Part shown: positions 56,381 through 64,000 of the stretch, piece after piece
Layout: every line of letters starts with the position of its first letter
Numbering within the stretch: the first letter of the stretch is position 1
Source: Chelydra serpentina
Lineage: Eukaryota > Chordata > Testudines > Chelydridae
Direction: 5' to 3'
NCBI GenBank assembly: GCA_037349315.1
Contig: JBAIAC010000008.1
Location: 121,518,001 to 121,582,000, forward strand
DNA: 64,000 nt
Notes under the pieces: model-generated
Seen by the model: only the letters and a program-made list of their open reading frames with translations
Databases searched by the model: none
What the model was told of the DNA's origin: nothing
Program-made: the position numbers and the translations under genes

Positions 56381-56385
<5 letters not shown>
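54426..56385. other. AT-rich DNA with a GC-richer islet near 55.9-56.4 kb
   Basis: Overlapping frames of 94 and 107 aa on opposite strands (55,872-56,208) show no domain. The islet could be an old repeat. Nothing else recognised. Confidence 0.4.

Positions 56386-56432
<47 letters not shown>
56381..56432. repeat. (CA)n microsatellite
   Basis: About 25 CA units directly after a C10 run (about 56,370-56,379). Likely length-polymorphic. Confidence 0.95.
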
Positions 56433-56434
<2 letters not shown>

Positions 56435-58985
56435 AAACTAGCAATAAAACTGGTAGAGTTGGCAACACTTAGCTTCTTCCCCAGTCTACAACCTTCTCAT
56501 GAATGGGACTAGGGGAACCACTGTAATTTAGGCAGCTAACTAGAGCTGATTGAAAGCTTCCCAACAAAATGATTCCTCTCAGACTACGCTCATTCAATGA
56601 AATCTAAACATTTAGCATGTATCTATCTAGAATATAAAAAAAATTTCAACTGAAAAATTATCAAAGCGCTTAATTTCAACAAGGTTAAAGTGATTCATTT
56701 CAACTATCAATTTGATTATATTTATGATATTATTTATTATATATCAAAATGAAGCATTTTGATAAGGTAGCTTCAATATTTCCAAAATAAAATAAAAATT
56801 CTGAAAAAATTTGTAGGACATTTTAAAAAATTCAACATTTTGTTCCAACCAGGAAGAAATGAAAAATTTTAAAATATTGGAATTTCCCACAGAACTGAAA
56901 TTCTGAGTTTTGATCAGTTCTACAAATAACATCTTGCCCTTCCAAAAAGTCAGGGGGAAAGCCATGCACAAAACATGGACATGGTTTTGTCCATGCTGGA
57001 GGACACAGCCAACTTCTATTAAAGTCAACAGTAGTTTTGCAATGGACTTCAGTGAGAGCACGTTACGGCGTGGGTGTGGGTGTGTGTGTGTAGACCATTC
57101 TAGTTTGTAGACAAATGTCCAACTGCTGCCCACTCCACTACAAATGGGATTAATCATGTAAAACAAGAAGGTTTTGGCCCAAAGTTATAAGTAACCTGGA
57201 TTAGCAAGCAACAAAATATTTATTTTAACTTGTGAAAATTACATTTAATTTGACTTCGTTAGTTGACCTCCAAATTTATACCACCTGCAATTTCAACAAT
57301 TTTACTTTAAATGTATTAATTAGATTTGAATATAAAAATAGTGAATAAACTAAAATTCTTGTACAAATCTTGAAAAACAACTTCTTGAGTAAAGTAAAAC
57401 ATACTTTGAAAACATAATTTCAGGGAAAGCCAATAATATAAACACAAAGATTTTTAAAAGACACGATGGCAATGAATAAAAGATAAAGCCAGAAAATTAG
57501 ATTTCAAAAATTACACAAACCCAGTTCAACAAATTCTATACACTCAATTTTTTTTTAAAAAAACCACACCAATATCATAAGGTATGTTCATTCACGTTTC
57601 AATTAGACTATTTACAAAAAGCTATTTGTTTCTGAGAAAAAAGTACTTGTTTCTATAGTTATTTTTATAATTAAATTGAACAGTAAAACAAACAGGTATC
57701 ATATAAGTCCTGAGTAATTTTGGCATTTAAGTTTCAAGCTACAACAACAGATTCTCTTTCCAGAAGTTTTTAGCTTTGGATAATGTAATATAATTTTCCA
57801 CTTTTACAAAAAGATTTCCAACTGCATTTCATGTGTTTAGACTGTTCTCATTTTCATCCAAATGAGGTTATTTTCTCCACATACATGTAACTGAGTCCAT
57901 TAGTGATACAAAAAGGGGGAAAAAATGATAGATAGAATTTATTCTAGATTCCCCCCTCCCCTAACCCCAATTTGGCAATGAAACATTTTCAGAGAAATGG
58001 ATCATATAAGTGGTTGTGAATCTTGCCCAGAGATTAATTTATCTTGCATTATAGAATCTCTTTACAATGTATACGAGTAACATGAGCTAAACACTGCTTG
58101 TGGGAAGATTAGTAACTTAAGATGCACAACAATGCAAATAGTTCCAATTGAAAATGACAACAGAAAAAAACCCTGAATTCCAAACTTCTTGCTCAATAGC
58201 CCACACACAGTTGGTTACATTTTGATACACTGACTACAGAAGTGCTCCAGTCTGATCAGATGTTTAATTGAGCAGCGGTACACAAGTGCCTCCACTGGGG
58301 ATTTGACATATTCTCTCAAAAAAAAATTTTTTTTTGAGCAGCAAAGGGAGAGAGGTATAATTTGTACACAGTGATCATATCAGGATTTTCCTTTCTCCTT
58401 AGAAAGAGTGACTGGTATGCCTAAATCAGAACTAAGAAGATCATAAACACCATGTTGGTACAAAAGCCACATTTACAAGTCTCAGAAACAAACTTTTTTA
58501 TTCTGTATGGCAGTGACTTCAAGAGCGTAATATAGAAGATAACAATTGCCCTCTCCTATGCCTCTTCTGATGGTTAATTATACACACATGCCCACACACA
58601 CAGATATTTGAATGGATATAGGAGATAGATTTTATTCATCTTAACATTTAATTTAGTTTTGATATATGTTGTCAACAATGACTAAGGACCAAACAACCTC
58701 CTAGCTATACCATAAATAGGCTTGGCAGAATTCATTTTTTATTTTTCATAAAATACAAATACAAAAATATAATTATCTGATAGATAATACTGAAGTTTAC
58801 TTTTAAGCATATTTTTAGATTTTTGATTATTTAAATTTTCACATATGGGAGGGTGGTCAAGTAATTATTCAATGACAGTAGACATTCAAAAAGTTAAAGC
58901 TTTATAACCATTAAAACACAAATTGTCAATATCACATGTCAAAATCTACAAAGTAAATATCCTTAAATCAAACTAATAAGTTGTC
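56433..58985. other. AT-rich DNA, nothing recognised
   Basis: A 140-aa minus-strand frame (56,744-57,166) is hydrophobic and Phe-rich with no domain or good context; I read it as chance. A-rich and T-rich runs are at 57,549-57,565 and 58,317-58,336. Confidence 0.4.
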
Positions 58986-58989
58986 AAGC

Positions 58990-59530
58990 ACATTTTTCTT
59001 GCTTTGCCTTCTCCCTTCCCTTATATAACCAAACCATCTTCAAATCCTGCAGTTGCTTCTTGCACATCTACAAAAATCAGTTGGTTTCCCAGTGTCCTGC
59101 ACTCATCCTGGTCCTCATTATCTCAACTATTGTGACCTCTTACTCTGGCATCCCTGATACCTTCATAGCCCTTCTCCAATCCATAGAAAATAGCTAACCA
59201 AATTATCTTTCTTGTCTGATACAGTTAACATACACCACAAACAAGAATCCTTTCACTGGTTCCCCTCCTCTTCTGCAGCTTCATGTCCAAGAGTCTTGCA
59301 GTAGCATTCTGGGCTCTGCATAACTGCTTTCTCCTTACTTATCCACACTAAATTTCCTTATGTGTTACCCCCAACTCACCGTCTCCACTATGCCTATCTA
59401 TACTGCTAACCTTGACCCTTGTTCAAGCGCCACTGTGCCTTCTTGCATATATGAAATGCCCTTCCTGAACTGCTCTGCAAGGCCACTACCCCTCTCAACA
59501 CTCCAATTCCTCAAATTCTGCTGTAAAATC
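58990..59530 (+). mobile_element. L2/CR1-L3-like LINE 3' part
   Basis: Broken-frame translation gives 'CPALILVLIISTIVTSYSGI', 'LLQSIEN' and 'SLTGSPPLLQLHVQ'-like stretches. These match the C-terminal region of L2-like reverse transcriptases (LDYCN.LL, LQ..QN, HW.P...R). Followed by 'atgcccttcctgaactgctc' and a decayed 3' UTR. Many indels. Confidence 0.5.
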
Positions 59531-59764
59531 TAAATGAATCCAACTGGCTGGTCGCAGCCATCATGTAGGCACCTGGAGAAAGAATATCATTGCATTATTA
59601 AAACATTACCTATCATTGCCAGCTACCACCTCTCTCCTACCCTTTGTTTAGTTTTTATTATTTATTGTGAGCTCTTTGGAGAGAAAAGAGCACATGCTGT
59701 CTTTATGTTTGGACACCATCACACCCATTGCGTATTCTACTAAAAATCAAACAATAAGAATACA

Positions 59765-59960
59765 ATTAATAATTTCATAGATTTTAAGCCAGGGGAACTT
59801 TATAATCATCTTCTAGCCTGACCTCCTGGAAAACACAGGCCAAAGAACCTCACCCAATACATTTCTACATCAAGCCCATAAATTCTGTTGGAGCTAGAAA
59901 AGCTCAAAGCTTTATTTTAGAAAGATATCCTAAAGATTCTTAATAGTGCCTTCCCTGACC
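59765..59960 (-). mobile_element. Old CR1-like LINE fragment
   Basis: 'tttaagccaggggaactttat', 'tctagcctgacctcctgg', 'aaaacacaggcca' and 'tagaaagatatcct' on the plus strand. Same antisense family as 4,530-4,770. Confidence 0.55.
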
Positions 59961-59964
59961 CACC

Positions 59965-60700
59965 ACCATCACATCCATTTTGTCTGGACAGAAGTTAAAG
60001 CTGGCTAAACTTTCCTCCAGGAGCCTATCTTGACTAGGAGTTGGGAAAGCAAGGAGACTGCAGAATCCAGGAAAGAGAATTAAAAGTGACTCATCACTAT
60101 CCTGATGTTATTGCAGCCTCAATCTCTTCAAGTAGTCACACACATCGAGAAAGAAGGTGTGACAGGATGGAACCCTGAAGCACACTGCCAGTGAGCCCTC
60201 TTGCAGAATGAGCATTTGACATCACAGCCCTCTGGATCCTCAAAAGAGTGAGCAGAGCCATGGTCAAGAGATCCCACCTACCCATCAGGTCTCAATGTAG
60301 TATAGACACCACCAGGGCCGGCTCTAGGCACCAGCAAAACAAGCTGGTGCTTGGGGCAGCACATTTCTAGGGGCGGCATTCTGGCGCCAGCCATGCCGCC
60401 CCTAAAAAATGTGCCCCGGCTGCCCTAGCTCACCGCCATGGCACGCGAAACAGCTGATTCGCGCGCTGCTGCTCCCCGTCCCTCCCAGGCTTGAGAGCCT
60501 GGGGGGAGGAGGCAGGGCTGGGGATTTGGGGAAGGGGCGGAGTTGGGGTGGGGGGGGGGAAGAAAAAACGGGGGAGTGGGGCAGCCAAAATTGTTGTTGC
60601 TTGGGGTGGCAAAAATCCTAGAGCCGGCCCTGGACACCACCTCATGATCAGCTACACCAAATGCTGCTGAAAGATTCTGATTTTATTAAAAACACATGAA
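59965..60700 (-). mobile_element. L2-like LINE fragment split by a hAT insertion
   Basis: The left part (to 60,304) has 'tcactatcctgatgttattg', 'gacaggatggaaccctgaag' and 'gccatggtcaagagatccc'. The right part (60,641 onward) has 'accaaatgctgctgaaagat'. Their order matches the antisense of the L2-like reverse transcriptase segment that normally encodes a YADDTQLY box. The hAT copy at 60,313-60,632 and its duplicated 8-mer lie between them. Confidence 0.5.
60313..60632. mobile_element. Non-autonomous hAT element (copy 2), perfect 8-bp duplication
   Basis: The ends 'cagggccggctctaggcacc' and 'aatcctagagccggccctg' are inverted repeats with 16 matching bases. 'gacaccac' flanks both sides (60,305-60,312 and 60,633-60,640). 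It is a sister of 45,485-45,862. Perfect target copies suggest the younger insertion. Frames of 70-71 aa inside are repeat-derived. Confidence 0.93.
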
Positions 60701-61234
60701 CTCATTGCACAGGCAATGATTCAATTAAGTTTTTGAAGGAAACCATATAATATTTGAACAAATAAATGCACTATATATTCAGAAATATTTTTCTTTGAGC
60801 CTTCTGGATATACCAGTGAAGGAAACTCACACAGATTCTGTAACTAATATACACCTACTGCTGTACCAGCCTGCAATAGAAATATACTGCAGGAGCTTAG
60901 TTGACGTTGGAGATGGGTAAAAGGAAAACAGAACGAATCAGTGATGATGAATATAAGCAGAATACTTAAATAATTTTCTTCTGGTTTTATAACATTTAAA
61001 TACATCTGTTTAGCAATTGCTAAATTAAAAAATGTTCAAAGAATGATTAACATTAGTGGTTCCCAGCCTTCTTCTCTGCAATTGGTCAATCCTAATAAGT
61101 CTCTGGATCAACTGAACAGAAATGATTGTTTAAAGTCCCAGCGGAACTGAAGTCCCAATATGTATGCAGCTGAAGTAGACCATTTATTTGGAATAATACT
61201 TAAAAAGCTGAACATGTTATCCCATATCTCCAAT
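60701..61234. other. AT-rich DNA, nothing recognised
   Basis: Only short frames. One unpaired hAT-like end, 'agtggttcccagcctt', near 61,056. Confidence 0.4.
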
Positions 61235-61242
61235 ATTGGAAT

Positions 61243-62204
61243 CGGGGCCATCCTTAGGCATACGCAGCTGCGTAGGGCACCACTAAATTTGGTACACCAC
61301 CACCAGGACAGGACAGCAAGCAGGTAAGAGCGGGGTCGGGTTGCAGAGCAGAATGCACCGGTGTGGCACATTCTGAGGGAAGGTACTGCTGGGGTCTCTG
61401 GGAAGGGGCGGGGGAAATCACCTGTGTGACACTCTCCACTGCCATGAGCGGTATCCTTTTCTTGCCTGCATAACGCGTTGTTCTTCTCCCCGCCGCCCCC
61501 ACCAAGTGGAGCCCAGCCCCCACCAATGCCTGGAGTCCCCTCCCAGCGCTGAGCGCAGCCCCCCAAGGGAGTGCCCTCCCTTCCCCCCCCCACCCCCCGC
61601 GGGGCTGCATGGGGTACAGGTGCTCGGGCTGGCTGGCTGCATGCCGAGGAAGCGACTCACGTCCTCGACAGCCAGCCCAAGCAGCTCTGCTCTAAGTGAC
61701 TGCACGGGTTGGAATGCACACAGTTGGCTGGGCAGAGAGTTTCTCGCCCAGTGGCAGCCTGGCAGCAATCCATCTGATCTGGGGGGAGCCACGTGGGGCA
61801 GGAGAAGTTGCCGTGGTCCCATGGGTCCCCCGTCCCCAAGATGCCACACTTCACCGTAGTGCCAGGGGCAGTGGCGGACAAGCCGCAGGGGAACTATGAC
61901 ACAGCCTGGAACGGCTGAGCAGAGGTGGACTACAGCAAGCTGGGTGGGGCGTGGGGCGCCACGGACACAGCTAGCTCCAAGGGGGGAGTTGGGCAAAGTT
62001 CCCCCAACTTGTCCGGCCGGCCTCTCCCCTCCCCCGGGGGCGAGAATTGCCACTCGGCTCCCGGGACATCAGCAATTGTGGAGGGGGGAGTTCTGAGGGG
62101 CCACGGGTGGAGGTGGTGGCTGCACGCCCTCGGCACAATGGGGTCAGTGGGGCACCAGTTTAATAATACTGCGTATGGCCCCATAAATCCAAAGGACAGC
62201 CCTG
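61243..62204. mobile_element. hAT element, 962 bp, GC-rich, perfect 8-bp duplication
   Basis: The ends 'cggggccatccttaggc' and '...tccaaaggacagccctg' are imperfect inverted repeats. 'attggaat' flanks both sides (61,235-61,242 and 62,205-62,212). The body is GC-rich and includes 211-aa and 161-aa minus-strand frames, but none has transposase features (no RNase H-like D/D/E or hAT dimerisation block). It is a non-autonomous element of a family different from 60,313. Confidence 0.88.
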
Positions 62205-62212
62205 ATTGGAAT

Positions 62213-63149
62213 TTTCTCCACATTTAACATTGTTGTATTAAAATGTTCTTAATGTTTATCTAGTTAAATTACCATTGTTCTGGAGAATATTTTATACCTT
62301 AGGGGGTAGATTATGCTTTTACAGTCTCTGCTGCACAAAAGATGGTGGCTAGCTGCACTGCCTTCAGGAGAAGCACAGGGAAAGAATCATGTCTCAGAGA
62401 AGCACAATTCCATCTCTGCTCACTCTTTGCTCTTACTAGTAGCGGATTACACTGACCGGGGGGAGCCCAGGTCCCACCAACCTGCTCAGCAGCAGGGGAG
62501 TAGCAGGGAAGTGTGCAACTTCCTTCCACCCTGTCCCTATACAAATATGTAATACAGGCCACAATCTAGACCTAAGGGTTCATTTTGCAGATATGATGAT
62601 GATGTGGCAATAGTGCTAAATGCTCAAATCAGAATCAGGGATCCATTTTCTTAGGTGCACTTAAAAAAAAAAAAAAAAAAAGATGAACACACCATCACTG
62701 AAAACCAATGTTTCTGAATTCACATTAAATGTAAGTTAGTGCACTGCTGCAGAAAGTCACTTTTCATTCTTTCTGTTATTTTATGAGTAAGCCATTTTAC
62801 GAGTGAGCAGATTAATAACTAAGTATTGCAACACATTTGTAAAATCATTGGATTCAAACTGCCTCAGCTCTCACTGGAACCTTTCATTTACTTGAAGTGA
62901 CGTATTTTGCTGGAATTTCTGGGTTATGATTTGCAATTAAATTTCAGTAGAGCATGATAAGACTTCATAAATACAGATACCAGCTGTTTGTTTACTTTTT
63001 TTTTTAAAAAAAGTTTGCTTTTTGCAGCATGATAACTGGTTGGTTTTTTTCCGCTGCAAGCAATAAACCTAATATACTAGAAGATCAAAACTATTGGAGA
63101 GAGACATGTAATGGACAGGCTTCATCACTGTTTTCTTGTGGGGTGGTGT
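62213..63149. other. No recognised gene
   Basis: Contains a poly-A run at 62,664-62,681. The overlapping 79-aa and 83-aa frames near 62,311-62,562 are on opposite strands and lack domains. Confidence 0.4.
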
Positions 63150-63151
63150 TA

Positions 63152-63554
63152 GGGTTGCCAACTTTCTAATTTCTGAAAACTAGACACTAAAGCAGGAGCG
63201 TCGGAACCTCCCTCTCCTCTGCCTCTTCCTCCAAGGCCCCGCACCCGCTGCTTGCGCCTCTCCACCCCTCCCCTATCGCTCGCTGCTCTCCCCTCTCCTT
63301 CTTCCTCGTCGCTCAATCCTCTCCACCTCTCTCCCACCGCCAGCTGGCCTCACTCTGCTCTGGGACAGAAACTGCAGCCCATGACACAGAGCCTGCCTGC
63401 CCCCAGCTGAGCAGGGGCTGGCACAGGTTGATGACCTGGCGCCTCTCCATCACACATCCCCACAGTAACCAGACTTTTGGTGTCCGGTCAGTACATCTGT
63501 TCAGGTTCCCTTGTGACTAGACTTCCTGGTCGAAAACTGGACACCTGGCAACCC
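63152..63554. mobile_element. Mariner/Tc1-like MITE flanked by TA
   Basis: The ends 'gggttgccaactttctaatt' and '...gacacctggcaaccc' are inverted repeats of about 10 well-matched bases. TA lies on both sides (63,150-63,151 and 63,555-63,556), as expected for mariner/Tc1. The body is C-rich and non-coding. A 2-bp site is weak evidence on its own. Confidence 0.6.
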
Positions 63555-63556
63555 TA

Positions 63557-64000
63557 GGTGGTGGTAAATGATGTTCCAAGATCTGCAATAAAGGCATCTC
63601 CATTTGCTTATTTGACCAAAGGAGTGAAGACTGAGGTGTCCATTTTGTTACACGGTTACAGACTTAGCATTGATTAAATACTGAAAGGAAAAATGTGACG
63701 GGATAATGAGAGACTGATGAAGAGTAGGTCTGGAAGCAAGTGATTAACCAAGAAAAGTACTCCTATTTTACCAATTCTTCTCCGAATATGAGAATGACAG
63801 AGAAAGAGGAACTAGTTTCAGTGTACACGGTAGAGAGCATTTCTCCATTCTTATACACGCTGTAGAACTAAAAGAAAACACACTTTTTATTCTTAAAGAG
63901 CAACAGCCTCTAAAATGAAATTACTTCAGATTACTACAGATCCCAGAGAAACAAACAGCACCATCTTGTAGTTGGGCAGTACCACATTGAACTAAGAGCA
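63557..64000. other. AT-rich DNA to window end, nothing recognised
   Basis: No frame or repeat recognised. Confidence 0.45.

Noticed and set aside
56744..57166. 140-codon minus-strand frame as a membrane protein
   Set aside because: Phe/Leu-rich because of AT-rich sequence. No clear topology, no domain, no supporting context.
61056..61080. hAT end 'agtggttcccagcctt'
   Set aside because: Single end only, no partner or target duplication found.
61418..62053. 211-codon minus-strand frame as a gene
   Set aside because: It lies wholly inside the hAT element at 61,243-62,204 and shows no transposase or other domain.
1..64000. Host exons of a long gene
   Set aside because: No frame with a recognisable host domain flanked by plausible splice sites was seen. 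Small conserved exons cannot be excluded without alignment to other genomes or transcripts.

Overview
The window looks like vertebrate, most probably chelonian (turtle), nuclear DNA. It is AT-rich and non-coding, and is filled with layered transposable elements. The organism call rests on a tRNA-headed SINE with a CR1-type tail (48,495-48,684), several ages of CR1 LINE ending in ATTCTATG-like units, DIRS retrotransposons, MIR and L2 relics, and abundant hAT and Harbinger MITEs. I found no host protein-coding exon, tRNA, rRNA or CRISPR. The region is therefore probably intergenic or part of a very long intron. Most long open frames lie inside transposons or GC-rich repeats.

Layout. 1-9 kb: a hAT MITE (1,431-1,828), a DIRS terminal fragment (2,600-3,025), CR1 relics and a decayed L1-clade LINE on the minus strand (5,400-7,150). 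9-16.3 kb: L2-like and MIR relics, a Harbinger MITE nested in a MIR, a hAT element carrying a CR1 insertion (12,430-13,394), a solo LTR with target duplication (14,114-14,792) and a CR1 3' half whose frame is open except for three TAG codons (15,233-16,296). 16.3-27.2 kb: mostly unannotatable AT-rich DNA, with an old CR1 (19,615-21,135) and MITEs near 22 kb.

27.19-33.20 kb is the centrepiece: a structurally almost complete DIRS retrotransposon on the minus strand. It has inverted terminal repeats, an internal complementary region, and gag, reverse transcriptase, RNase H and tyrosine recombinase sequence. Frameshifts, stops and a changed recombinase catalytic residue suggest it is recently dead. 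Three older relatives occur in the same orientation at 2.6-3.0, 34.15-34.76 and 44.04-46.55 kb.

35.3-38.2 kb is a mosaic of LTR sequence and a Cys-rich open frame (37,697-38,209). The frame resembles uncharacterised, probably transposon-associated proteins. 46.6-51.9 kb is a long CR1 broken by an LTR-like block, which itself contains a SINE, and by a hAT MITE. 52.6-54.1 kb carries a hAT MITE and two oppositely oriented Harbinger MITEs. 56-59 kb is AT-rich with a long CA microsatellite. 59-64 kb has L2 and CR1 relics, two hAT elements with perfect 8-bp duplications and a TA-flanked mariner-like MITE.

The elements do not form a pathway. They record successive insertions, and nesting gives their relative ages. 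Family names come from motif recognition by eye; no database search was possible.
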